A DNA stretch of 63,197 bases. Origin: Leyella lascolaii (GTDB taxonomy: Bacteria > Bacteroidota > Bacteroidia > Bacteroidales > Bacteroidaceae). Shown here in pieces: positions 51,657 to 60,084 of this stretch. The DNA is taken from positions 51,070-114,266 of the forward strand of contig NZ_LT556042.1 in assembly GCF_900079775.1 (NCBI RefSeq), written 5' to 3'. The number at the start of each line of letters is the position of its first letter. The first letter of the stretch is position 1. The translations under genes and the position numbers were made by a program. The notes under the pieces were generated by a model. It was given only the letters and a program-made list of their open reading frames with translations. It made no database searches and was not told the origin of the DNA.

Positions 51657-53669
51657 ATGCAACAGGAAGATGATTTGAGGGGGCTTGCAAGGGTCATGGA
51701 CTTTATGCGGGCAATCAGTATTTTATTCGTGGGAATAAACGTGTACTGGTTCTGTTACTCCAGCCTGAAAGGATGGGGAGTAACCTTTGAGGTGATAGAC
51801 AAGATTTTGTGGAACTTCCAGCGTACCACCGGGCTGTTCTCGTCCATGCTGTGGACGAAACTTTTTGCGGTGGTGTTTCTCGCCCTGTCGTGCATCGGGA
51901 CAAAAGGGGTGAAGAACGAGAAGATAACTTGGACGAAGATACATTGCTGCCTTGCGGTGGGTTTCGTCCTGTTTTTCCTGAACTGGTGGCTGCTGGAACT
52001 GCCCTTGCCGCATACGGCGGACACGGCATTTTACATCGCCACGCTGTCTGTGGGCTATATATGCCTGCTCATGGCGGGTACATGGATGTCCCGCCTGTTG
52101 AAGAACAACCTTATGGATGATGTCTTTAACACCGAGAACGAGAGTTTCCAGCAGGAAACCCGGCTTATCGAGAACGAGTATTCGATAAACCTGCCCACCC
52201 GTTTCTATTATAAGAAGAAATGGAACAACGGGTGGATAAATGTGGTGAACCCGTTCCGTGCCAGCCTTGTGCTGGGCACGCCGGGAAGCGGAAAGTCATA
52301 CGCAGTGGTAAACAATTACATAAAACAGCAAATCGAGAAGGGTTTTGCACTCTACTGTTATGATTATAAGTTTCCCGACCTGTCGGAAATAGCATATAAT
52401 CATTTGCTCACGCATTTGGACGGCTACAAGGTCAAGCCCAAGTTTTACATTATCAATTTTGACGACCCACGCAGGAGCCACCGGTGCAACCCGATAAACG
52501 CCAGCTTCATGTCGGACATAGCGGACGCTTACGAAGCCAGCTACACGATAATGCTCAACCTCAATCGCAGTTGGATAACCAAGCAGGGCGACTTCTTCGT
52601 GGAAAGCCCGATTATCCTTTTGGCGGCTATCATTTGGTATTTGCGCATCTATCAGGGCGGCAGGTATTGCACGTTTCCCCATGCCATTGAACTGTTGAAC
52701 AAGAAATACGCCGATGTGTTCACGATTTTGCGCAGCTATCCCGAACTGGAAAATTATCTTTCCCCGTTCGTGGACGCTTGGGAATCAGATGCCCAAGAGC
52801 AGTTGCAGGGGCAGATAGCGAGTGCCAAAATACCGCTTTCACGTATGATAAGCCCGGCACTTTACTGGGTAATGACGGGCGATGATTTCTCGCTGGATAT
52901 AAACAACCCGAAAGAGCCTAAAATACTGGTTGTCGGCAACAATCCCGACCGCCAGAACATCTATTCGGCGGCACTGGGATTGTATAACAGTAGAATAGTG
53001 AAGCTGATAAACAAGAAAGGTCAGCTTAAAAGTTCAGTGATTATAGACGAGTTGCCCACTATCTATTTCCGTGGTCTTGACAACCTGATTGCGACCGCCC
53101 GAAGCAACAAGGTGGCGGTTCTGCTGGGCTTTCAGGATTACAGCCAGCTTACCCGTGACTACGGGGACAAGGAAAGCCGTGTGATACAAAATACGGTAGG
53201 CAACGTGTTCAGCGGTCAGGTGGTCGGGGAAACGGCAAAAATCCTGTCGGAGCGTTTCGGGAAGGTGTTGCAGAAACGGCAGAGCATGACAATCAACCAG
53301 CGGGAGAAGTCCACCTCGATAAGCACCCAGATGGACAGCCTGATACCTGCCAGCAAAATATCCAACCTCACGCAAGGCATGTTCGTGGGGGCGGTGGCGG
53401 ACAACTTCGATGAACGGATAGAACAGAAGATTTTCCACTGTGAAATCGTGGTGGACAACGAGAAGGTGAAACGGGAAACTGCCCGTTACGTGAAGCTGCC
53501 GCAGATTATCGACTTCACCGACAAGGATGGCAACGACCGGATGCAGGAGGAAATACAAGCCAACTACGAACGCATCCGTCAGGAAGTCCGGCAGATTGTC
53601 GAAGACGAGATAACCCGTATCAAGAATGACCCGGAGCTGTGCCATTTGATTAAGGAGGAGGAAGAATAA
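51657..53669 (+). CDS. mobC: MobC, type IV coupling protein (VirD4/TraG family)
   Basis: Membrane-bound ATPase of 670 aa that passes the relaxase-DNA complex to the transfer channel. Three to four N-terminal helices lie in residues about 20-145. Walker A LVLGTPGSGKSYAV is near residue 204, Walker B SSVIIDELPTIYFRG near 462, and the conserved RSNKVAVLLGFQDYSQL near 482. The order mobA-mobB-mobC is standard. The C-terminus is acidic (LCHLIKEEEE). Confidence 0.94.
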   Translation: MQQEDDLRGLARVMDFMRAISILFVGINVYWFCYSSLKGWGVTFEVIDKILWNFQRTTGLFSSMLWTKLFAVVFLALSCIGTKGVKNEKITWTKIHCCLAVGFVLFFLNWWLLELPLPHTADTAFYIATLSVGYICLLMAGTWMSRLLKNNLMDDVFNTENESFQQETRLIENEYSINLPTRFYYKKKWNNGWINVVNPFRASLVLGTPGSGKSYAVVNNYIKQQIEKGFALYCYDYKFPDLSEIAYNHLLTHLDGYKVKPKFYIINFDDPRRSHRCNPINASFMSDIADAYEASYTIMLNLNRSWITKQGDFFVESPIILLAAIIWYLRIYQGGRYCTFPHAIELLNKKYADVFTILRSYPELENYLSPFVDAWESDAQEQLQGQIASAKIPLSRMISPALYWVMTGDDFSLDINNPKEPKILVVGNNPDRQNIYSAALGLYNSRIVKLINKKGQLKSSVIIDELPTIYFRGLDNLIATARSNKVAVLLGFQDYSQLTRDYGDKESRVIQNTVGNVFSGQVVGETAKILSERFGKVLQKRQSMTINQREKSTSISTQMDSLIPASKISNLTQGMFVGAVADNFDERIEQKIFHCEIVVDNEKVKRETARYVKLPQIIDFTDKDGNDRMQEEIQANYERIRQEVRQIVEDEITRIKNDPELCHLIKEEEE

Positions 53670-53721
53670 CCGATATTCTTTCCTGACACACAGTATTTTT
53701 GCTAATTTTGCAGACAAAGAA

Positions 53722-55062
53722 ATGATTATGAATGAGAACCAAAATATAGAATGGAAAGAAAGCTGGCGGGACGACTATCTGAAATGGATATGTGGTTTTG
53801 CCAATGCCGCAGGCGGCAAGATATATATAGGCATGAATGACAGCGGGCAGGTGGTCGGTGTTGCCGATGCCAAGAAGCTGTTGGAGGACATACCGAACAA
53901 AGTCCGTGATGTGCTGGGTATCATTGTGGACGTGAACCTGTTGGACAAAGACGGGTTGGAGTATGTGGAAATTGACGTGCCGCCTTATTCGAACCCTATC
54001 AATTATAAAGGTCAATACCATTACCGCAGCGGCAGCACGAAACAGGAGTTGAAAGGTGCGGCATTGAACCGCTTTATCCTGCAACGTACAGGCAGGCATT
54101 GGGACGAGTTTCCCATAGAAAGAGCCAAAATAGAAGAACTGTCGGAAAGCGCATTGAACCGTTTCCGTAAGGAAGCGGCAAGGAGCGGACGGGTGGACGA
54201 AGGTGTTTTGAAAGATAAGACCGAACACCTGCTGCATGATTTACGTCTGATAGACGAGGACGGACATTTGAACCGTGCAGCACTGCTGCTGTTCCATCCC
54301 GATCCTGAAAGGTTTGTGTTCGGTGCATATATAAAGATTGGTTTCTTCCGGGATGACAAAGGCAATCTGGAGTTTCAGGACGAAATTCACGGTGCTTTGA
54401 TGGAGCAGGTGGACAAGGCTATGGATTTGATAAAAAGCAAATACCTGATTTACCGTATCTCATACGAGGGAATTTCTCGGCGTGAAACGCCGCAGTTCCC
54501 GGTAGAAGCCATCAGGGAATCGTTGATGAATGCCGTAGCACATAAAGACTACGCCAGTGCCGTGCCCGTTCAGATTAGCGTATTTCCCGACCATATCACT
54601 TTTTGGAACGCCGGGCAGTTGCCGGAGAACTGGACTACCGAAAGGCTTTTTGAAAACCATCCATCCTCTCCATATAACCCGTTAATTGCCAACGCATTTT
54701 TCAGAAGCGGGGACATCGAAAGCTGGGGACGGGGCTACAAGCGTATCTTGGAAGCGGTCAGCGCATACAAATTGCTGCCGCCCCGACTTGAAATGTTAAG
54801 CGGTCTGATGATTACCTATTATACCGATATACGTTCTCAACTGCTGGTGCAGCGGGTGGATGAAAGGTATATTCCTGTTATAGAGTATGCAGCCAAGAAC
54901 GGGCGTGTGACAAACTCGGACGTGCAGGAAATTTTGGGAGTAAGCAAACCGACAGCTTCCCGCATACTCCAGCAAATGAACGGCTGGCTGGATATGCAGG
55001 GAAAAGTGGGTAAGGGAACTTATTATACACCTAAATGGCTCACTAACGTATCACGGATATAA
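53722..55062 (+). CDS. AlbA_2/Schlafen-like ATP-binding regulator
   Basis: Protein of 446 aa. The N-terminal AlbA_2 domain (EWKESWRDDYLKWICGFANAAGGKIYIGMNDSGQVVG, residues about 8-130) is followed by an HATPase_c_4 domain (ESLMNAVAHKDY near 270 and NPLIANAFFRSGDIESWGRGYKRI near 325) and a C-terminal winged helix (NSDVQEILGVSKPTASRILQQM). It is described in databases as a RecG-like or putative DNA-binding protein. It has its own -7-like box TAATTTTG (53702-53709) and terminator, so it looks like an independent cargo gene. A defence or regulatory role is possible but not shown. Confidence 0.8.
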   Translation: MIMNENQNIEWKESWRDDYLKWICGFANAAGGKIYIGMNDSGQVVGVADAKKLLEDIPNKVRDVLGIIVDVNLLDKDGLEYVEIDVPPYSNPINYKGQYHYRSGSTKQELKGAALNRFILQRTGRHWDEFPIERAKIEELSESALNRFRKEAARSGRVDEGVLKDKTEHLLHDLRLIDEDGHLNRAALLLFHPDPERFVFGAYIKIGFFRDDKGNLEFQDEIHGALMEQVDKAMDLIKSKYLIYRISYEGISRRETPQFPVEAIRESLMNAVAHKDYASAVPVQISVFPDHITFWNAGQLPENWTTERLFENHPSSPYNPLIANAFFRSGDIESWGRGYKRILEAVSAYKLLPPRLEMLSGLMITYYTDIRSQLLVQRVDERYIPVIEYAAKNGRVTNSDVQEILGVSKPTASRILQQMNGWLDMQGKVGKGTYYTPKWLTNVSRI

Positions 55063-55133
55063 TGCCGTTTTTTTGCAAAATGCTGATTATTAGCCGGAAG
55101 AGACATGATTAAATGGCTCATAAATGGCTCATC

Positions 55134-55167
55134 AAAAGAGAGTGATTGACTTCGCTCTCTTTTTTTA
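55134..55167 (+). terminator. Rho-independent terminator of the AlbA_2 gene
   Basis: Arms AAAAGAGAG / CTCTCTTTT, 12-nt loop, followed by a T run. Confidence 0.82.
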
Positions 55168-55213
55168 TGCCCTTTTTAATTCTCCAATCATCAGTTGGAG
55201 ATTTATCCTACCC

Positions 55214-55248
55214 GGACAAACCGGGACACGAAAGGACAAATCGGGACA
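55214..55248 (-). repeat. TGTCC array, 10-bp phased, upstream of the DUF3945 gene
   Basis: GGACA at 55214, 55224, 55234 and 55244, i.e. four TGTCC on the minus strand, with the same TTTCG mid-spacer as the array at 49684-49718. It ends 39 bp before the -7 box at 55287. Confidence 0.78.
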
Positions 55249-55286
55249 CTCATTGCCGCCTGTCAAAATATAGCATATTTAGTCGT

Positions 55287-55294
55287 TACCTTTG
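55287..55294 (+). promoter_or_regulatory. -7 box of the DUF3945-topB operon
   Basis: TACCTTTG matches TAnnTTTG; it lies 41 bp upstream of the DUF3945 start. No good -33 is visible; the TGTCC array stands upstream. Confidence 0.55.
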
Positions 55295-55311
55295 GATGGG
55301 AATAATCCCGT

Positions 55312-55330
55312 AACCACTAAAATTCCAATT
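55312..55330 (+). repeat. 20-bp ICE leader motif, copy 3 (before DUF3945)
   Basis: AACCACTAAAATTCCAATT ends 4 nt before the start codon at 55335, the same position as before traN. Confidence 0.6.
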
Positions 55331-55334
55331 ATTT

Positions 55335-56657
55335 ATGGCAAACAGAATGAACCCGCCCACAGAGGGGCAGGAAAAAGACGTGCTGCTGGTCTTGGATAAA
55401 CAGCAGGGGAAAGTGAGTGCCGTTAAAGGTATCGACAACGAGGGCAATTTGCAGACCGTAGAACCGACCCAATCCCATAGTGGTGAGTTTATGCAGGTGG
55501 ACAGGAACAGCGATGTGTTCAGCAACTTCATTTCCAATTTTTTCCGCAGGTATCAGGACACGGAGGGACTGGCTTTGTTCCGCTGCAAGGCTACGGAAGC
55601 GGAACAGGACGCAAAAGCTATCGAGGACAACCACCGCAACCCCACGCCGGAGGGCGACAGACGGGCGGAAATGTTGCGAGTTCCGAATCCCGACAATAAC
55701 GGGGGCAGGCAGGACTACCGTTTCGACCCGGCTAAAATCAATTGGGAGGACTTGAAGAAAGTCGGCATTACCGCCGACACGTTGAAAAACACAAAGGATT
55801 TCGACAGGGTGATGCGTGGCTACAAATCCCGCAACACCTATACCGTTTCGGGGACGGTAGGCGGCTTCTACCTTAAACCTACCGATGTCAAGCTCTCTTT
55901 CTATCAGGCAAAGGACGGGACGGTAGTGCCTAAGCTGCACGGCGTGCAAATGGATGAAAAGCTGCTTCAACGCCCGTATAACGGGCACGAATTTTCCAAG
56001 CAGGAACAAGGCAACCTGCTGGGAACTGGCAATCTGGGCGGTATTATCCAAATCAAAGACCCGAAAAACGGGGAGCAAATCCCCGTGTTCGTCAGCCGGG
56101 ACAGATACACCCATGAACTGGAGTACATGCGGGCAGACAAGTGGAAATGCCCCGATACCGTTTGTGGCGTGAAAGTAAGCCCGGAACAGAAAGCCGCTTT
56201 TGAAGCTGGGAAACCCGTCAAGATGGAAAACCTGCAATTCAAGGACGGGACGAAACGCAGTGCCTATCTTCAAGTCAGCGCAGTGGAGCGTGGCTTGGAG
56301 TTCCTGCCGAGGTCTGCCGTCCAGTTCTTGCAGCAGGGGCAGCAGCCCGCACAGCAGCAGGTCACAGGATTAAAGGACGGCAAGGGTGTGGAGTTCAACG
56401 GTCATGTGCAGCCCGGAGTACAGGGCAAATCCTCCGGCAAGGTGCAGCCGAAAGATGTTATCCCCGTTTCCGAGAGCCGGACGCAGGTAGCGGTCAATTC
56501 TGGAGGAAAGACCGATGAAGCAACCAAACAGACCAAAGAGCCGCTGAAACAGGGACAACAGAAACCCACCGCCAAGCAGAAAGAGAAACAGGAAAAAGCA
56601 CAGGACAAGAGCCTGAAAACGGACAAACCCAAGAAGTCCAGAGGGATGAAAATGTAG
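55335..56657 (+). CDS. DUF4099/DUF3945 protein
   Basis: Protein of 440 aa found in Bacteroidetes ICEs next to topoisomerase III. A DUF4099-like segment near residues 125-220 (INWEDLKKVGITADTLKNTKDFDRVMRGYKS) is followed by two DUF3945-like repeats (VQMDEKLLQRPYNGHEFSKQEQGNLLGTGNLGG and VKVSPEQKAAFEAGKPVKMENLQFKDGTKRSAYLQV). The long Gln/Lys-rich tail is probably disordered. It starts after a leader motif and a TGTCC array, and topB follows by 26 bp. The role is likely in ICE DNA processing but is unproven. Confidence 0.85.
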   Translation: MANRMNPPTEGQEKDVLLVLDKQQGKVSAVKGIDNEGNLQTVEPTQSHSGEFMQVDRNSDVFSNFISNFFRRYQDTEGLALFRCKATEAEQDAKAIEDNHRNPTPEGDRRAEMLRVPNPDNNGGRQDYRFDPAKINWEDLKKVGITADTLKNTKDFDRVMRGYKSRNTYTVSGTVGGFYLKPTDVKLSFYQAKDGTVVPKLHGVQMDEKLLQRPYNGHEFSKQEQGNLLGTGNLGGIIQIKDPKNGEQIPVFVSRDRYTHELEYMRADKWKCPDTVCGVKVSPEQKAAFEAGKPVKMENLQFKDGTKRSAYLQVSAVERGLEFLPRSAVQFLQQGQQPAQQQVTGLKDGKGVEFNGHVQPGVQGKSSGKVQPKDVIPVSESRTQVAVNSGGKTDEATKQTKEPLKQGQQKPTAKQKEKQEKAQDKSLKTDKPKKSRGMKM

Positions 56658-56683
56658 TACCTACCATTAAAAAGTGAAGAATT

Positions 56684-58771
56684 ATGATTGCATTGATAGC
56701 GGAAAAGCCCAGCGTGGCAAAAGACATCGCCCGGATTATCGGGGCGACACAAAGGAATGACGGGTATCTGTCCGGCAACGGGTACATGGTGACATGGGCG
56801 TTCGGGCACTTGATACAGCTTGCCATGCCCGAAGCCTACGGCGTGGCAAATTTTCGCAGGGAGAGCCTGCCCATACTTCCGTTCGATTTCCGGCTAATCC
56901 CCCGTCAGGTGAAAGCCGAGAAGGGCTACAAGGCAGACCCCGGCGTGTTGAAACAGTTGAAAGTGATTAAGGAGGTGTTCGACCAGTGCGACAGGATTAT
57001 TGTCGCCACCGATGCCGGGCGTGAGGGGGAATTGATTTTCAGGTATATATTCCATTACCTGAACTGCCGCAAGCCTTTTGTTCGGCTGTGGATAAGCAGC
57101 CTTACCGACAAGGCTATCCGTGAGGGGATGGACAATTTGCAGCCGGGCGGACGTTACGATAACCTCTACCTCTCCGCCAAGTCCCGTAGTGAAGCCGACT
57201 GGCTGATAGGGATAAACGCCACCCAAGCGTTGAGCGTAGCCGCCGGACAGGGCGTGTTCTCGTTGGGCAGGGTGCAGACACCCACGCTCGTGATGATATG
57301 CAGCCGTTTTTTGGAGAACAGGAATTTTGTCCCGACCAAGTTCTGGCAGCTCAAAGCGGCGACCGCCAGCGGGGGAATAGGTTTCACCACCCAATCGACC
57401 GACAAGTGGGAACAGCAGTCCGATGCCATAGCCGCCCTGCAACGGGTAAAGGATGCCGGGCAGCTTGTGGTGAAGTCTGTTGAGAAGAAAGAAACCAGCC
57501 AAGAACCGCCCCTTTTGTACGACCTTACCACATTGCAAAAGGAAGCGAACACGAAGCTGGATTTTTCAGCGGACAAGACGCTTTCGATAGCGCAAAGCCT
57601 GTATGAAAAGAAAGTGATGTCCTATCCGAGAACCGGAAGCCGTTATATTTCGGAGGATGTTTTCGAGGAAATGCCGGAACGCATCGCACTGTTGGGACAA
57701 TACCACCGCTTTGCCGGATATGCTGCCAGCTTGAACAGCAACACACTGAACCGCCGCAGCGTGAATGACGGCAAGGTAACCGACCACCATGCCTTAATCG
57801 TTACCGAGAACCTGCCCGATGAACTTTCCGAAGATGAAAGGGCGGTCTATGAACTGGTAGCCGGGCGTATGCTGGAAGCCTTTTCGGACAAATGCGTGAA
57901 AGACGTTACCACTGCTGTATTGTCCGCCGGAAATACCGATTTCACCGTAAAAGGGGCGATAATGAAAGAAGCCGGATGGCGGGCTGTGTTCAACGAACAG
58001 GAAGCAGGCGAGGACGGAGAAGCTGCCGGACTGCCACAGCTTCAGGAGGGAGAAACCTTGTTGCTCTCCGGCGTAGATCTGCTCGAAAAGCAGACCAAGC
58101 CGAAGCCGCTGCATACGGAAAGCAGCCTGCTTGCCGCAATGGAAAATGCGGGAAGGGAACTGGAGGATGCCGAATTGAAAGCCAGCCTGAAAGATGCCGG
58201 GATAGGTACGCCAGCCACTCGTGCGGCGATTATAGAAACACTGTTCGCACGCCAGTACATCGTGCGTGAGAAAAGGAATATTATACCCACAGAAAAGGGA
58301 CTTGCCGTTTACAAGATTGTCAAGGACAAGAAGATTGCCGATGTCGAAATGACGGGTATGTGGGAAACCGCCCTTGCCAAGATAGAAGCGGGCTGCATGG
58401 ATGCCGACACATTCAGGAAAGGCATCGAGGTCTATGCCGCCCAAATCACGGCGGAACTGCTTTCCGTACAACTGTCCATTGCCGGAGGTGAAACCTGTCC
58501 CTGTCCGAAATGTGGCAGCGGACGCATCCTGTTCTACCCGAAAGTGGCGAAATGTTCCAACGTGGACTGTACGCTTACCATATTCCGTAACAAGTGCGAC
58601 AAGCAACTGACCGACAAGCAGGTTGTCGAACTGGTGACGAAGTGGAAGACCGGGTTAATCAAGGGCTTCAAGGGAAAGAACGGCAAGGTTTTCGATGCTT
58701 CGCTGGTACTGGACGAACAGTTCAATGTCGCTTTTTCATTCCCTGAAAAGAAAGGAAAGCCGAAGAAATGA
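56684..58771 (+). CDS. topB: DNA topoisomerase III
   Basis: Type IA topoisomerase of 695 aa. It starts MIALIAEKPSVAKDIARIIGA (TOPRIM start), with TOPRIM acidic residues in IIVATDAGREGELIFRYI near residue 108 and the catalytic Tyr in VMSYPRTGSRYISEDV near 310. A C-terminal zinc-ribbon-like stretch (CPCPKCGSGRILF, then CSNVDC) follows. It resolves DNA intertwining during replication or transfer of the ICE. It forms an operon with the DUF3945 gene and ends at the terminator 58841-58870. Confidence 0.96.
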   Translation: MIALIAEKPSVAKDIARIIGATQRNDGYLSGNGYMVTWAFGHLIQLAMPEAYGVANFRRESLPILPFDFRLIPRQVKAEKGYKADPGVLKQLKVIKEVFDQCDRIIVATDAGREGELIFRYIFHYLNCRKPFVRLWISSLTDKAIREGMDNLQPGGRYDNLYLSAKSRSEADWLIGINATQALSVAAGQGVFSLGRVQTPTLVMICSRFLENRNFVPTKFWQLKAATASGGIGFTTQSTDKWEQQSDAIAALQRVKDAGQLVVKSVEKKETSQEPPLLYDLTTLQKEANTKLDFSADKTLSIAQSLYEKKVMSYPRTGSRYISEDVFEEMPERIALLGQYHRFAGYAASLNSNTLNRRSVNDGKVTDHHALIVTENLPDELSEDERAVYELVAGRMLEAFSDKCVKDVTTAVLSAGNTDFTVKGAIMKEAGWRAVFNEQEAGEDGEAAGLPQLQEGETLLLSGVDLLEKQTKPKPLHTESSLLAAMENAGRELEDAELKASLKDAGIGTPATRAAIIETLFARQYIVREKRNIIPTEKGLAVYKIVKDKKIADVEMTGMWETALAKIEAGCMDADTFRKGIEVYAAQITAELLSVQLSIAGGETCPCPKCGSGRILFYPKVAKCSNVDCTLTIFRNKCDKQLTDKQVVELVTKWKTGLIKGFKGKNGKVFDASLVLDEQFNVAFSFPEKKGKPKK

Positions 58772-58821
58772 CTTATCTTTACCGCTGAAATTTCATTGTG
58801 ATGGGTTTTAAGGCTTATGAT

Positions 58822-58841
58822 AATTGAAATTTTAGTGGTTG
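58822..58841 (-). repeat. 20-bp ICE leader motif, copy 4 (after topB)
   Basis: On the minus strand CAACCACTAAAATTTCAATT. Unlike the other copies it has no start codon downstream; it lies between topB and its terminator. Confidence 0.5.
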
Positions 58842-58870
58842 CGCCCGGAGGGAAACCGGGCGCATTTTTT
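58841..58870 (+). terminator. Rho-independent terminator of topB
   Basis: Arms GCGCCCGG / CCGGGCGC, 7-nt loop, followed by ATTTTTT. Confidence 0.9.
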
Positions 58871-59387
58871 ATATGTCCCCGTCAAACAGGTAGGTCGAAC
58901 GGACAATTCCGTTTCCTAATACGTTACTTTCCGACAACTTCCACTGCGAGCCGAACGTTTCCCCGACAAAGCCGATGCCTTTGCCTACCATGACGGGAAC
59001 GGTATAGATTGTCAGACTGTCCAGCAGTCCGGCTTTTACCAGCGAGGTAATCAGTTTTCCGCCACCCACCACCAGTATGTCATGCGTTTGTTTCAGTTCA
59101 TAAACCTTTTGCAGCGGTTCTTCGGTCAGGAACTCCACCCCGTAGTCCGGCGTTACGTTGGTGTCGTAGTGTGACACCACAAAAGACCTCTTGCTTTTGT
59201 GCGGCCACCCGCCCCAGTGTTCAAAAATGTAGTTGTAGGTGTTCGCTCCCATGAGCAGGCAATCCGCTTCCAAGTATTGCTTGCCAATGATGTTTTTTAT
59301 TTCACGGGGTAACCAGTCCAGTTCCTTGTCTAAGGTAGCTGTATGTCCGTCAAGAGATACGGCGATGTGCGCTTTTATTTGTTTCAT
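58869..59387 (-). CDS. RibD-C/dihydrofolate-reductase-family protein
   Basis: Cytosolic protein of 172 aa of the RibD C-terminal/YwjB group, with a DHFR-like fold: MKQIKAHIAVSLDGHTATLDKELDW at the start, LLMGANTYNYI near residue 45 and the NADPH-binding ILVVGGGKLITSLVKAGLLDSLTIYTVPVMVGKGI near 103-138. True substrate unknown; such genes are frequent ICE cargo. It has a leader of about 280 nt with several stable, partly exclusive hairpins (59431-59610). Confidence 0.83.
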   Translation of the reverse strand: MKQIKAHIAVSLDGHTATLDKELDWLPREIKNIIGKQYLEADCLLMGANTYNYIFEHWGGWPHKSKRSFVVSHYDTNVTPDYGVEFLTEEPLQKVYELKQTHDILVVGGGKLITSLVKAGLLDSLTIYTVPVMVGKGIGFVGETFGSQWKLSESNVLGNGIVRSTYLFDGDI

Positions 59388-59430
59388 ACTATCAGGTATT
59401 TAACAGTTTGATGTCCATGTTCAACTGTCC

Positions 59431-59610
59431 GCCAGTACCTAAAAAAAGAAGCGTGAACTTACACTGCTCCACTACGAGGTACTGGCATACCTAAATGACG
59501 AAACAGGCAAGCCCACGCTATGACAAAGCATAGCATAGACATTGCGCTGAAAATCTCGTCATTTTTGAAAAGTGCCAGTTTTCGTAGTGAGATATTCGGC
59601 GAACGAATAT
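59431..59610 (-). promoter_or_regulatory. structured leader of the DHFR-family gene
   Basis: On the minus strand the leader holds a hairpin CGAATAT/ATATTCG (59592-59610). A long stem pairs CACTACGA..ACTGGCA (59470-59487) with TGCCAGT..TCGTAGTG (59573-59589); it encloses AAATGACGA/TCGTCATTT (59493-59501, 59556-59564) and GCTATG/CATAGC (59517-59534). An alternative stem pairs GCCAGTACCT (59431-59440) with AGGTACTGGC (59477-59486). The long and the alternative stems share 59477-59486 and cannot both form. A U-rich tract follows a small stem between them. Confidence 0.6.
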
Positions 59611-59677
59611 GTTATATATAAAGACGAAATCACAGTCAAAGCTGTTCAATCGCCGTTATTCTCTTATGTTATTTCTG

Positions 59678-59685
59678 CAAATGTA
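59678..59685 (-). promoter_or_regulatory. -7 box of the DHFR-family gene
   Basis: TACATTTG on the minus strand fits TAnnTTTG and is followed by GCA as usual. It implies a leader of about 280 nt. No clear -33 is visible. Confidence 0.5.
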
Positions 59686-59717
59686 ATGAAAATCATTTAG
59701 AAATCATGGCATACAAT

Positions 59718-59753
59718 AAAAAAATCCTGCCGTGTTATCACAACAGGGCAGGA
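59718..59753 (-). terminator. terminator after the primase/HTH operon
   Basis: Arms TCCTGCC / GGCAGGA with inner TGTT/AACA; on the minus strand followed by a T run. It separates the HTH gene from the DHFR-family gene. Confidence 0.82.
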
Positions 59754-59786
59754 CACGACTAATTGAATGATGACAAAAAACACGGT

Positions 59787-60065
59787 CTAATCCGTGCGCT
59801 CACGAATAAGCCTGTGTATGTCGCTTGCCCGATAGTAATATTTTCCGTCCAGAAGAAGATAGGGCAATATGCCTTTCTTCCGGTAACGCTGCAAGGTCTT
59901 GACGCTCACTTTGAGCATAAAGCACAAGTCCTGATTGTCGAGCAGCTTTTCACCGTTCAGGCAGTTGTGGCTGTTCATCAGACGGTCTATCTTTTTATCC
60001 TGCATGTCGAGCCTGTCCATGATACGCTCCATCCATGCCACGAAGTTGTCATTGTCTATATACAT
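59787..60065 (-). CDS. HTH DNA-binding protein (excisionase-like)
   Basis: Protein of 92 aa with an N-terminal coiled coil (FVAWMERIMDRLDMQDKKIDRLM) and a winged HTH_17/MerR-like domain (LLDNQDLCFMLKVSVKTLQRYRKKGILPYLLLDGKYYYRASDIHRLI). Such proteins act as excisionases or regulators in Bacteroidetes ICEs. It follows the primase-helicase by 19 bp on the same strand. Confidence 0.8.
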   Translation of the reverse strand: MYIDNDNFVAWMERIMDRLDMQDKKIDRLMNSHNCLNGEKLLDNQDLCFMLKVSVKTLQRYRKKGILPYLLLDGKYYYRASDIHRLIRERTD

Positions 60066-60084
60066 AAGCTACCCCCGATTGAAA

